A stretch of DNA of 64,000 nt from Flavobacterium cupriresistens (GTDB taxonomy: Bacteria; Bacteroidota; Bacteroidia; Flavobacteriales; Flavobacteriaceae): contig NZ_CP087134.1 of the NCBI RefSeq assembly GCF_020911925.1, forward strand, positions 248,001 to 312,000. The letters are read 5' to 3'. Of this stretch, positions 33,387 to 41,360 are shown piece by piece; position 1 is the first letter of the stretch; every line of letters starts with the position of its first letter. The notes below the pieces were generated by a model. The model was not told the DNA's origin, ran no database searches, and was given only the letters and a program-made list of their open reading frames with translations. Both the position numbers and the translations under genes were made by a program.

Positions 33387-34337
33387 CTACAAATAATTCA
33401 AACTCAGGAAAACATTTTCTTCAAGCGGCAGATCAATTTCACTCTCAAAGAAAACCAATTGTCTTTTATAAACCGATTCAATCAAATAGTGATTCCCTCT
33501 AAAATAAGTTCTTCTGATTTTTACCGGTAAATCAGACTCCGTTACCATTTTAAACTGGTGTGGATATACCAGCGTTTTATGCGCTTCGTCTTCGTATGGA
33601 ACTAACAAATGTGTCGGTACCTCGTTTACTTCTCCAAAAAGAGAGGCCACATATCTAGTTTGTGGATCCTCGTAAATTGTTGTCGGATTATCTTTTACGA
33701 TCACTTCGCCATTTCGCATTACAATAGCCTCGTCTGCAAACGACAAAGCGTCTGTACTGTCATGCGTTGCTATAATACAGGTAATTCCTTTTTGTTTTAA
33801 ATATCGGAACAAATTGCGTCGCAAAGCATTTTTTCGAAATGCATCGATTTGACTAAACGGTTCATCAAGCAAAATTACTTCCGGTTCTAAGGCCAAAACC
33901 CGTACCAAAGCAACTCTTTGTTGTTGTCCCCCACTTAAAAATTTAGCCTTCACGTTAGCAAACTGATCCATCTCTACCATTTCCAGCAATTCCTGAACGC
34001 GTAATTTTTTCATGTTGGCAAAACCATTCGAAAGAAACTTTCCAACGTTTTCTGCTACCGTTTCATATGGAGACAGATCAAAATCCTGTGCCAGATACTT
34101 CATAAAAGGCATACCGGGAATCAGATTGTATTTAGGCCCTAAGATAGGTTTTTCATTATAAAACATTTCCCCTTCATCCAGATTATACAATCCGTACATC
34201 AATTTAAGCAGTGTACTTTTTCCACAACCACTTTCTCCTATGATCGCAATATTTTGCCCTTTTTCTATTGAAAAAGTCACGTTTTTAATAACCGGTGTAT
34301 CCGTATAGGAAAAGGAGATATTTTTTATGTCAAGCAT
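33387..34337 (-). CDS. ABC transporter ATP-binding protein
   Basis: 316 residues. Walker A is GESGCGKSTLL (about 34-44), the Q-loop region is YLAQDFDLSPYETVAENV, the signature LSGGQQQRVALVRVL, Walker B VILLDEPFSQID and the switch ATHDSTDAL. A C-terminal extension of ~90 residues (from about 230) resembles the regulatory/TOBE-like tail of FbpC/PotA-type importers. No permease or binding-protein gene is adjacent, so its partner is encoded elsewhere and the substrate is unknown. A TAnnTTTG box lies 20 bases upstream of the ATG. Confidence 0.9.
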   Translation of the reverse strand: MLDIKNISFSYTDTPVIKNVTFSIEKGQNIAIIGESGCGKSTLLKLMYGLYNLDEGEMFYNEKPILGPKYNLIPGMPFMKYLAQDFDLSPYETVAENVGKFLSNGFANMKKLRVQELLEMVEMDQFANVKAKFLSGGQQQRVALVRVLALEPEVILLDEPFSQIDAFRKNALRRNLFRYLKQKGITCIIATHDSTDALSFADEAIVMRNGEVIVKDNPTTIYEDPQTRYVASLFGEVNEVPTHLLVPYEDEAHKTLVYPHQFKMVTESDLPVKIRRTYFRGNHYLIESVYKRQLVFFESEIDLPLEENVFLSLNYL

Positions 34338-34356
34338 TGCGTTATAATTGAGGGGG

Positions 34357-34364
34357 CAAATTTA
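34357..34364 (-). promoter_or_regulatory. -7 box of the ABC ATPase gene
   Basis: TAAATTTG on the minus strand, 20 bases before the ATG, so the leader would be very short. Confidence 0.5.
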
Positions 34365-34384
34365 CAATCTTTAAAACCGAAAGT

Positions 34385-34418
34385 CAAAAAAAAAGCCATT
34401 CATTACGAACAGCTTTTT
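34385..34418 (-). terminator. Terminator of the OmpA-like gene
   Basis: On the minus strand AAAAAAGC and GCTTTTTT flank a 15-base loop, followed by more T. It begins 22 bases after the stop. Confidence 0.65.
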
Positions 34419-34439
34419 TCAAATTATATTGTATGGAAA

Positions 34440-35135
34440 TTATTTTCCAGCTTCTGCTTTTGCATCATTTACCATTTTATCGTTTGCAGTAATAGCAAAT
34501 TCAACACGACGGTTTTGAGTTCTTCCTTCCGGAGTATCATTTGTTGCGATCGGATCAGCTATTCCTAAACCTGAAGTTTTAAAACGAGTTGATTTAATTC
34601 CTTTAGAAACTAAATAAGTTCTAACAGATGCCGCTCTTTGTCCTGAAAGTGTCAAATTGTACTCTGGTTTCCCAGTGCTGTCTGTATAACCAAAGATCTC
34701 AATATTAGTATCGCCATACTCATTAAATACAGGAACTAATTTGTCCAGATTTGCTTTTGCCTGAGCGGTCAATGTTGATTTATTAGTATCAAAACGAACT
34801 GCATTTTCGTTTAAAGTTAAGTGAATTCCTTCTCCTACTCTTTCTACATCTGCACCCGGCAACGCTTGGTCGATTTCACGAGCTTGTTTGTCCATTTTAT
34901 TTCCAATAAGAGCTCCGGTTCCACCACCAACAGCAGCTCCAATAGCAGCTCCCAGTGCAGCATTTCCTCCGCGTCCCAAATTGTTACCTAAAATACCACC
35001 AATAATTCCACCTGCAACCACTCCGATTCCGGCTCCTTTTTGAGTATTATTTGCGTTTTTTACAGAGTCACAACTTGTAAAAAAACTAGTTAATACAAGT
35101 AAACTACTTAAACCAAATACTGTTATCTTTCTCAT
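34440..35135 (-). CDS. OmpA-family lipoprotein with glycine-zipper
   Basis: 231 residues. The lipoprotein signal ends SFFTSC (C22). A glycine-zipper segment (about 34-85, GVVAGGIIGGILGNNLG and ALGAAIGAAVGGGTGALIG) resembles the membrane-inserting part of YiaD-like proteins. A C-terminal OmpA peptidoglycan-binding domain (about 105-220) has VRFDTNKSTL, IEIFGYTDSTG and NRRVEFAI. It should tie the outer membrane to peptidoglycan. It follows a small lipoprotein gene by 17 bases. Confidence 0.93.
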   Translation of the reverse strand: MRKITVFGLSSLLVLTSFFTSCDSVKNANNTQKGAGIGVVAGGIIGGILGNNLGRGGNAALGAAIGAAVGGGTGALIGNKMDKQAREIDQALPGADVERVGEGIHLTLNENAVRFDTNKSTLTAQAKANLDKLVPVFNEYGDTNIEIFGYTDSTGKPEYNLTLSGQRAASVRTYLVSKGIKSTRFKTSGLGIADPIATNDTPEGRTQNRRVEFAITANDKMVNDAKAEAGK

Positions 35136-35152
35136 GTTCTATCTATTTTATA

Positions 35153-35656
35153 TTAATTTGCTCTTTGAAATTGGTACGTTACATCTTTCGTTTGTCCACC
35201 AACATTAATGTTATCAATCAGCTGAAAGGAATTATCTGTCAAACCTGCTACTTTTAGTAAATACCCAGATTTAACATTTTTTGATTTTGTTCCAGGCTCT
35301 ACAATTTTAAGTACGAAAAGCCCTTGATTGTTAATACTCCAAACAATTGGAGATGTAAATGCAGTACAGCTTGGAGCTGTTAGTGCCATCGTTCCTTTAT
35401 TATTGTTTGAAATAAAATTCCAGGTACTTCCAATAAAACATTTTGAATCAGCAAGATCAAATGAGTTTACTTTAATATAATCAGAACCCGGATAAGATAC
35501 GTTGGTTAGTACCCAATTCCCTTTAATAGCTACCTGAGTAGGTCTGTCAAGTTTAGTTGAAAGTGTTGGTGCTTCCGTTGAAGCTGTTGAAGACGAAGCT
35601 GATTTACACGCAAACACCATCGTGGCAATCATGCAAATAAAAATAATTTTCTTCAT
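35153..35656 (-). CDS. Small lipoprotein, lipocalin-like
   Basis: About 167 residues starting MKKIIFIC; an alternative ATG at 35665 adds three residues. The lipoprotein signal ends MVFAC (C17), followed by a Ser/Thr-rich linker. The body begins IKGNWVLTNVSYPGS, the G-x-W start of lipocalin-like folds, and continues as short beta strands with two Cys (near CFIGSTW and APSCTAF) that could pair. It is the first gene of a two-gene unit with the OmpA-like lipoprotein. Ligand and role unknown. Confidence 0.82.
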   Translation of the reverse strand: MKKIIFICMIATMVFACKSASSSTASTEAPTLSTKLDRPTQVAIKGNWVLTNVSYPGSDYIKVNSFDLADSKCFIGSTWNFISNNNKGTMALTAPSCTAFTSPIVWSINNQGLFVLKIVEPGTKSKNVKSGYLLKVAGLTDNSFQLIDNINVGGQTKDVTYQFQRAN

Positions 35657-35708
35657 TTTGTACATTTATTTAAGTTAATACTTACACATTTAAGCAATTA
35701 TTGTACCG

Positions 35709-35716
35709 CAAAGATA
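35709..35716 (-). promoter_or_regulatory. -7 box of the lipoprotein/OmpA-like unit
   Basis: TATCTTTG on the minus strand, about 45-55 bases upstream of the lipocalin-like start. Confidence 0.5.
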
Positions 35717-35859
35717 CGATTCATTAAAACATCTTTTGTTTTAGAATCTGTTTTTTTTCTTTCATAATTAACACCTCCGACATTTTGTCACTCAAAAACT
35801 AATTGGTATTCTATTTGACTAAATGAAAGACATCACATTAAACTAAAAAATTAAAAAAT

Positions 35860-37743
35860 ATGACAACAGGTAAAATTAATGTTTCGGTTGAAAACATCTT
35901 TCCCTTAATCAAAAAGTTCTTGTACAGCGATCACGAAATCTTTTTACGTGAGCTGATTTCAAACGGAACAGATGCTACATTAAAACTAAAACATCTTATT
36001 AGCATCGGTGAAGCCCAAGTAGAATATGGAAATCCGGTTATTGAAATCAGAGTAGACAAAGAGGGTAAAAAAATCCACATCATCGACCAAGGTTTAGGTA
36101 TGACTGCTGATGAAGTAGAAAAATACATCAATCAGGTCGCTTTTTCAGGTGCTGAAGAATTCTTGGACAAATACAAGGATTCTGCCAAAGATTCCGGAAT
36201 TATTGGTCACTTTGGACTTGGTTTCTATTCTGCCTTTATGGTGGCTGAAAAAGTAGAAATCCTTACAAAATCATACAAAGACGAACCAGCAGCGCACTGG
36301 ACATGTGACGGAAGCCCTGAATTTACTTTAGAGCCAGCTGACAAAACTTCACGCGGAACGGAAATCATCCTTCATGTTGCTGAAGATTCTCTTGAATTCT
36401 TAGAAGATTCAAAAATCAGTGGTTTATTAAACAAATACAATAAGTTCATGCCTATTCTGATTAAATTCGGAACAAGAACAGAAACACTTCCAAAACCGGA
36501 AGATGCTCCTGAAGATTATATCAACGAGACTGTTGAGACAGACAACATCATCAACAATCCAAATCCGGCATGGACCAAACAACCAACTGAATTAAGTGAC
36601 GAAGATTACAAAAGTTTCTACAGAGAATTGTATCCAATGCAATTCGAAGATCCTTTGTTCCACATTCACTTAAATGTTGACTATCCGTTTAACCTGACAG
36701 GAATTTTATATTTTCCGAAATTAGGTTCTGACATGCAGATCCAAAAAGATAAAATTCAATTGTACCAAAACCAGGTTTACGTTACCGATAACGTAGAAGG
36801 AATTGTACCGGAATTTTTGACGATGCTAAAAGGTGTTATTGATTCACCGGACATCCCTTTGAATGTTTCTCGTTCAGGTCTACAAGCTGATGGTGCCGTT
36901 AAGAAAATTTCTAACTACATCACGCGTAAAGTAGCAGACAAACTAAAAGCTTTGTTTAACGAAAACCGTGCTGATTTTGAACAAAAATGGAACGACATTA
37001 AAATCGTTTTAGAGTACGGAATGCTTTCTGATGATAAATTCTACGAAAAAGCAGGTGCCTTTGTATTATATCCAACAGTTGACGATACCTACTTTACTAT
37101 CGAAGAATTAAAAGAAAAACTAAAAGAAAACCAAACCGATAAAGACGGAAAATTGGTTGTTTTATATGCCGGAAATAAAGACGCACAACACTCTTATATC
37201 GAAACTGCAAAAGCAAAAGGATACGAAGTGTTACTATTAGACTCTCCTATTATTTCACATTTGATTCAAAAAATTGAAGGAGATAACAGCGGTTTAACTT
37301 TTGTTCGTGTAGATTCTGACCATATTGATAACTTAATCAAAAAAGAAGAGACTACGATTTCTAAATTATCTGACGAAGAAAAAGAATCTTTAAAAACGTC
37401 TTTAGAATCTTATATTCCAAAAGCCTACTCGGTACAATTGGAAGCAATGGATAGCCAGTCAGCTCCATTTATCATCACGCAACCTGAATTTATGCGTAGA
37501 ATGAAAGAAATGAGCCAATCCGGTGGCGGTGGAATGTTCGGAATGGGAAATATGCCGGAAATGTACAATCTGGTTGTTAACACCAATTCTGACTTAGCAA
37601 CAAACATTTTAAATACAGAAGACAAAACACACCAGGAACACTTGGTAAAACAAGCTTTAGACTTAGCTAAATTATCGCAAAACCTTTTAAAAGGAGAAGC
37701 CTTAACTGCTTTTGTAAAAAGAAGTTTTGAAATGATCAAATAA
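35860..37743 (+). CDS. htpG: Molecular chaperone HtpG (Hsp90)
   Basis: 627 residues, cytosolic Hsp90. The ATPase domain has EIFLRELISNGTDATLKLK (usual form ELISNASDA), IDQGLGMT, and GHFGLGFYSAFMVAEKV. The middle domain has IPLNVSRSGLQAD with its catalytic-loop Arg. The dimerisation domain is at the C-terminus, with a Gly/Met-rich insert GGGGMFGMGNMPEMY. Single gene, ending in a clean terminator. No heat-shock operator was recognised upstream. Confidence 0.97.
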   Translation: MTTGKINVSVENIFPLIKKFLYSDHEIFLRELISNGTDATLKLKHLISIGEAQVEYGNPVIEIRVDKEGKKIHIIDQGLGMTADEVEKYINQVAFSGAEEFLDKYKDSAKDSGIIGHFGLGFYSAFMVAEKVEILTKSYKDEPAAHWTCDGSPEFTLEPADKTSRGTEIILHVAEDSLEFLEDSKISGLLNKYNKFMPILIKFGTRTETLPKPEDAPEDYINETVETDNIINNPNPAWTKQPTELSDEDYKSFYRELYPMQFEDPLFHIHLNVDYPFNLTGILYFPKLGSDMQIQKDKIQLYQNQVYVTDNVEGIVPEFLTMLKGVIDSPDIPLNVSRSGLQADGAVKKISNYITRKVADKLKALFNENRADFEQKWNDIKIVLEYGMLSDDKFYEKAGAFVLYPTVDDTYFTIEELKEKLKENQTDKDGKLVVLYAGNKDAQHSYIETAKAKGYEVLLLDSPIISHLIQKIEGDNSGLTFVRVDSDHIDNLIKKEETTISKLSDEEKESLKTSLESYIPKAYSVQLEAMDSQSAPFIITQPEFMRRMKEMSQSGGGGMFGMGNMPEMYNLVVNTNSDLATNILNTEDKTHQEHLVKQALDLAKLSQNLLKGEALTAFVKRSFEMIK

Positions 37744-37768
37744 TCCGATTTTAGTACAAATTGGTCTC

Positions 37769-37801
37769 AAAGCCTGCAAGTTTACTCTTGCAGGCTTTTT
37801 A
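37769..37801 (+). terminator. Intrinsic terminator of htpG
   Basis: AAAGCCTGCAAG and its exact complement (12 bp) around a 6-base loop, followed by a T-rich run; 25 bases after the stop. Confidence 0.9.
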
Positions 37802-37809
37802 TATTTTAA

Positions 37810-37952
37810 AAAGTCTCGGTTCTCAGTTTTCAGTTTTCAGTCTCGGTCTCGGTCTCAGTCTCAGCTCACATTTTACATCCCCCAGTCACAATCTAAACCT
37901 AAGACCAAAAACTCAGAACCTTAGCTACTCAGAACCTCAGCACCTTTAAAAA
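37810..37952. repeat. Composite repeat, reverse orientation copy
   Basis: Read on the minus strand this gives GGTTCTGAGTAGCTAAGG, TTCTGAGTTTTTGG, and then GTGAGCTGAGACTGAGACCG. This is the same order as the 33182-33383 element. It fills the 311-base gap between htpG and the 38055 gene; the last ~100 bases are AT-rich leader. Confidence 0.85.
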
Positions 37953-38054
37953 AACCTCCCTACAAACTCAGATTCAGAAAATTTCTGACAACCGAAACCT
38001 TTTTTTTATTATTTTTGAATGCCCACTATTATCTAACACTTAACAAATACCACT

Positions 38055-38876
38055 ATGAAAAAAAGTTTTTTTCTATCGTTAACCTTTTGTGCAACAGCAC
38101 TATTCTACGTTTCTTGCGGAAATGACGACAACGAAATCGTCAATCAAACCGACAACGCTGCTATTAAAGCTTCTGTCTTAATTGATGCCGTTAACGAAAT
38201 GGACCTTAAAACCGGATTGCTTGTAACCACAAATAACGGCACATCAAAATCAGTCGAAACTGCACCCGGGATTTGCGGCACTATTACGGTTGAAAAACCA
38301 ACTGCCGAAAATTATCCAAAAATATTCACAGTAGATTACGGAACAGGCTGTGCCACGGATCAAATCACAAGAAAAGGAAAACTAAAAATCACACTGACCG
38401 GACCAGTTACTACAACCGGAAGTAAAATGACAATCGAAAGAATTGATTATTTTATTAACAAACTAAAACTGGAAGGCACTATTGAGTATGTGAATACCAC
38501 AACAGAACAGACAATTCCAAAATGGACCCGAAAAGTACTTAATGGAAAATTGACCGATTCAGATGGACGAGCGTACTTAAATACCGGAACCTATTCAATA
38601 CGACAAACTGAAGGAGTTTTGACACCAACCTTAGCCGATAATGTTTATGAAATGACCGAAGGAACGCACACTGTAACTTCAGACAAAGATGCCACATTAA
38701 CTTTGACAGTTCAGGAAACTTTAGTTAAAAAGTATTCTTGTGAATTTATTTCAAAAGGAAAATTAAAAATCCAAGGCGGTTATTTAAACGGAGTTGTTGA
38801 TTACGGAAACAATGACTGCAACAGCGCTTATACCTACACTCACGAAAATGGTAATACCTATAATTTGACCATGTAA
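38055..38876 (+). CDS. Lipoprotein of unknown function
   Basis: 273 residues. The lipoprotein signal ends FYVSC (C21), followed by GNDDNEI, the acidic start linked to surface export in Bacteroidota. The mature protein looks all-beta with alternating strands (GKLKITLTGPVTTTG, LKLEGTIEYVNTTT, ATLTLTVQETLVKKY). It has Cys residues at GICGT, GTGCATD and YSCEF, and a final NDCNSAYTYTHENGNTYNLTM. I do not recognise a family. It is a single gene with no close neighbour on its strand. Confidence 0.8.
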   Translation: MKKSFFLSLTFCATALFYVSCGNDDNEIVNQTDNAAIKASVLIDAVNEMDLKTGLLVTTNNGTSKSVETAPGICGTITVEKPTAENYPKIFTVDYGTGCATDQITRKGKLKITLTGPVTTTGSKMTIERIDYFINKLKLEGTIEYVNTTTEQTIPKWTRKVLNGKLTDSDGRAYLNTGTYSIRQTEGVLTPTLADNVYEMTEGTHTVTSDKDATLTLTVQETLVKKYSCEFISKGKLKIQGGYLNGVVDYGNNDCNSAYTYTHENGNTYNLTM

Positions 38877-39011
38877 CTGATTCATTTTTACAAAAATAAG
38901 CACATCCCAATTTAGAAATAGATTGGGATTTTTATTTTTAACAAAAATTAAACCCTTACTTCTCCACATTCAAACTATTTTCTTTATTTTGCAGCAAAAT
39001 CTAAAAAACCA

Positions 39012-39728
39012 ATGAAAAAATCAATTATTGCCTTTGTTACACTTGCCCTATTGGCATCTTGCAGCAAAAAAGAAACTACTGACGGTTTACATCTTACCGG
39101 AAACATAAAAGGATTAAAAAACGGAACTTTATATATTCAAAGAGTAGCAGATACTTCCCTGGTTGCGATTGACTCTATCAAAATAGACGGAAATTCAACT
39201 TTTGAAAAAGACATCAAATTAGAATCTCCGGAAATGCTTTATTTATTTCTGGATCGCGGTGTAACAAACTCTTTGGACAATAATATTTTATTTTTCGCAG
39301 AACCGGGAAATCTTAACATCGAAACCAACTTAGACAACTTTATATACGCTGCTAAAATTACCGGATCTAAAAATCAGGAATTATATGAAGAGTATAAAAA
39401 AATAAACTCCCGTTTTAATGACGAAAACCTTTCTATGGTTGAGTCAAAATTTAAAGCGTTAAAAAGACAAGATCAAAAAGCGGTTGACAGTATTGACGCA
39501 AAACAACAGTCTAATATCAAAAGAAAATACTTATACGCTACAAACTTTGCCATCAACCACAAAGATCACGAAATAGCACCTTATATTGCGTTAGCTGAGA
39601 TTTACGATATCAACGTTAAATTCCTGGATACGATACAAAAATCAATGACTCCAAAAGTAGCACAATCTCTTTATGGTAAAAAACTAACAAAGTACGTTAG
39701 CGAAATCAAAAAACAGGAACAAAAGTAA
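39012..39728 (+). CDS. DUF4369-type lipoprotein
   Basis: 238 residues. The lipoprotein signal ends LLASC (C17). The N-terminal ~100 residues match the DUF4369 pattern found before thioredoxin-like domains in Bacteroidota: HLTGNIKGLKNGTLYIQR, LVAIDSIKIDGNSTFEKDI, ILFFAEPGNLNIETNLDNF. The C-terminal part is helical and Lys-rich, with a mid-helix Gln/Lys stretch, and ends without a CxxC thioredoxin domain, so it is a short form. Function unknown. It ends at a strong terminator. Confidence 0.82.
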   Translation: MKKSIIAFVTLALLASCSKKETTDGLHLTGNIKGLKNGTLYIQRVADTSLVAIDSIKIDGNSTFEKDIKLESPEMLYLFLDRGVTNSLDNNILFFAEPGNLNIETNLDNFIYAAKITGSKNQELYEEYKKINSRFNDENLSMVESKFKALKRQDQKAVDSIDAKQQSNIKRKYLYATNFAINHKDHEIAPYIALAEIYDINVKFLDTIQKSMTPKVAQSLYGKKLTKYVSEIKKQEQK

Positions 39729-39745
39729 TTTTATCTTTTATCCAT

Positions 39746-39785
39746 AAAAAAATGCCTTGTAAAATTTTACAAGGCATTTTTTTTT
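39746..39785 (+). terminator. Intrinsic terminator of the DUF4369 gene
   Basis: AAAAAATGCCTTGTAAAA and its complement form a long perfect stem with almost no loop, then a run of T. Confidence 0.9.
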
Positions 39786-39866
39786 GTGGAAATCTCCAAT
39801 TACAAAGGAATATATTGCCGAATAGAAATCACAAACCTATTTACGCTATAACTTGTTCTTGTTTTG

Positions 39867-39924
39867 CCACAGATTAAAAGATTAAAATGATTAGACAATC
39901 TGTGCGAATCTCTTTAATCTGTGG
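39867..39924. repeat. CCACAGATTAAA-family palindrome
   Basis: CCACAGATTAAAAGA (39867-39881) pairs with TCTTTAATCTGTGG (39911-39924). A single related arm, CCACAGATTTAAAGATTAGA, lies near 46917. Confidence 0.82.
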
Positions 39925-39982
39925 TAAGAAAAATAACGATCAGGTACAAAAATCCAGAATTAACCAAAAATATATTTAAACC

Positions 39983-40047
39983 ATATAAGTGATGTAAGTT
40001 CATATGATTTTAAACTCTTTCACTTTGATGAACTTATAACACTTATA
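39983..40047. repeat. ATATAAGTGATG-family palindrome
   Basis: The arm at 39983-40005 pairs imperfectly with 40027-40047 (GATGAACTTATAACACTTAT). A lone arm is at 27737-27759. A CCCCACAACTT motif follows at 40065-40088. Confidence 0.78.
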
Positions 40048-40137
40048 GGGTTATAATTCTTATTCCCCACAACTTCTGGGCTTGGTCCAAAAATAATAAG
40101 TCTATTTTTTTGAGTAAAAAGCCCAAAAATTCAGCGC

Positions 40138-40166
40138 AAAAAAAAACCATCACAAAAGTGATGGTT
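40138..40166 (-). terminator. Terminator of tRNA-Thr copy 1
   Basis: On the minus strand AACCATCAC and GTGATGGTT (perfect 9 bp) enclose a TTTT loop, then a T-run. It starts 11 bases after the tRNA 3' end. Confidence 0.92.
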
Positions 40167-40177
40167 AATTTATGTTG

Positions 40178-40251
40178 AGCCGGCGGAGGGACTCGAACCC
40201 ACGACCTGCTGATTACAAATCAGCTGCTCTAGCCAACTGAGCTACGCTGGC
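40178..40251 (-). tRNA. tRNA-Thr (anticodon TGT), copy 1
   Basis: A 74-base cloverleaf. It has acceptor GCCAGCG/CGCCGGC (one A-C mismatch), a D-arm with GCTCAGTTGG, anticodon stem GCTGA/TCAGC around TTTGTAA, and T-loop GGTTCGAGTCC. CCA is not encoded. It reads ACA/ACN codons. It is identical to copy 2, 708 bases away. Confidence 0.95.
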
Positions 40252-40266
40252 GACTCATTACGGGTG

Positions 40267-40297
40267 CAAATATAGTACGGTTTTTCGTTTTTCCAAA
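40267..40297 (-). promoter_or_regulatory. Promoter of tRNA-Thr copy 1
   Basis: On the minus strand TTTG (40297-40294), N19, TATATTTG (40274-40267): an exact match to TTTG-N19-TAnnTTTG. The tRNA begins 16 bases downstream. Confidence 0.85.
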
Positions 40298-40515
40298 ATA
40301 AATTTTAACTCTGAGCAATCTTTTTTTTAAGCACTGCAAACACTGAACTGAAAATGAGATTTTTAAACCCTAAAAAAACTTTCTCTTTTAATCAAAATTT
40401 CTTCAATTTTGCCCTAAATACCTAGACTTTTGATTAGAATCACTGTTCATTTCTCTTTGGATGTCACTCTCTTTTTTCAGCAAGACAGGATTGAAAGCTA
40501 AAATAAAATTTTCTG

Positions 40516-40625
40516 CAGTTCTGTCCTTTCGACAAAGGAGAAATCACACAAGAAATTCCGCATAGAAAATAGCCAATCTTTGTCGAATATCGGATGTGAT
40601 TTCTCCTTCGTCGAAAGGACAAACT
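40516..40625. repeat. GTCCTTTCGACAAAGG-family palindrome
   Basis: The left arm (40516-40548) contains GTCCTTTCGACAAAGGAG and AAATCACA. The right arm (40595-40625) contains TGTGATTTCTCCTTCG and TCGAAAGGAC. More than 25 bases pair with few mismatches around a 46-base loop. Only this copy is seen in the window. Confidence 0.85.
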
Positions 40626-40744
40626 GAAGGCGTATTGCGCAAACGTGTGTATGTATGCTAAACAAACTAAATTTTCACATTCTATTTTTTGCTGCTGTAC
40701 AGCTTTTGGACCTGATCCAACTTTTGCATCTGATTCAAATTATT

Positions 40745-40816
40745 TCTCGCAAAGACGCAGAGTCGCTAAGTTAAAAAATTAGAACAAAAACTTCGCGACT
40801 CTGCGTCTTCGCGAGA
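40745..40816. repeat. Second CGCAAAGACGC-family palindrome
   Basis: TCTCGCAAAGACGCAGAGTC (left, from 40745) pairs with GACTCTGCGTCTTCGCGAGA (right, ending 40816) around an AT-rich loop. It matches the palindrome at 22431-22506. Confidence 0.88.
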
Positions 40817-40844
40817 TTTTGACATTCACCCTTAAGTTTAGAGC

Positions 40845-40873
40845 AAAAAAAAACCATCACAAAAGTGATGGTT
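40845..40873 (-). terminator. Terminator of tRNA-Thr copy 2
   Basis: The same 9-bp hairpin and T-run as at copy 1, so the duplicated block includes the terminator. Confidence 0.92.
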
Positions 40874-40885
40874 AATTTTACGTTG

Positions 40886-40959
40886 AGCCGGCGGAGGGAC
40901 TCGAACCCACGACCTGCTGATTACAAATCAGCTGCTCTAGCCAACTGAGCTACGCTGGC
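40886..40959 (-). tRNA. tRNA-Thr (anticodon TGT), copy 2
   Basis: All 74 bases are identical to copy 1, including the acceptor A-C mismatch. About 20 bases on the 3' side and several blocks on the 5' side (GACTCATTACGGGTGCAAA, TTTTTCCAAAATAAATTT) are also shared, so a block of roughly 160 bases was duplicated. Confidence 0.95.
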
Positions 40960-40974
40960 GACTCATTACGGGTG

Positions 40975-41005
40975 CAAAGATAAGGTGGATTTTCGTTTTT
41001 CCAAA
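40975..41005 (-). promoter_or_regulatory. Promoter of tRNA-Thr copy 2
   Basis: On the minus strand TTTG (41005-41002), N19, TATCTTTG (40982-40975). The spacing is the same as at copy 1 while the bases between have diverged, so the two boxes are what is kept. Confidence 0.88.
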
Positions 41006-41037
41006 ATAAATTTGCACTTTTTTATACTTTTTTTTGC

Positions 41038-41304
41038 TTACAATTCGTTGATTTTAGCAATCAATTGATTAGCAGTTTGTTCCAATTCAACATTGATTTG
41101 TTTGAAGTGTGCTTTTTTGTTTTCAACATCTTTTGCGTTCACTTTAGTGATCAAAGTATCGAAAGCAGCAATAGCTTCGTCGATCAAAGCATTCGTTTCC
41201 GGAGTTGGATTTCCTGTCGTAGACATTTCGAATAAGTAAATTGCTTCAATGATATCACCTAATACGAAATTGATGTCTTTCTTTAAATTTTTAACGTTTG
41301 CCAT
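41038..41304 (-). CDS. Small conserved helical protein of unknown function
   Basis: 88 residues, acidic and predicted almost wholly alpha-helical (two long helices, LKKDINFVLGDIIEAIYLF and ETNALIDEAIAAFDTLITKVN, plus a C-terminal helix). No signal peptide, no Cys, no recognisable domain. The codon use and clean helical pattern support a real gene. It follows manA by 56 bases on the same strand and also has its own TACTTTTG -7 box, so it may be expressed both ways. Possibly a small structural or partner protein; function not known. Confidence 0.82.
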   Translation of the reverse strand: MANVKNLKKDINFVLGDIIEAIYLFEMSTTGNPTPETNALIDEAIAAFDTLITKVNAKDVENKKAHFKQINVELEQTANQLIAKINEL

Positions 41305-41330
41305 TTTATTTTAATTTTAATTTGCGTCTG

Positions 41331-41338
41331 CAAAAGTA
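41331..41338 (-). promoter_or_regulatory. -7 box of the 41038 gene
   Basis: TACTTTTG on the minus strand, 27 bases before the ATG, inside the manA-41038 gap. Confidence 0.5.
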
Positions 41339-41360
41339 CATATAATCTTTTTATTACGAG

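Noticed and set aside
37761..37949. 62-residue ORF after htpG
   Set aside because: It is a translation of the htpG terminator and the inverted composite repeat, giving a Ser/Leu low-complexity peptide.
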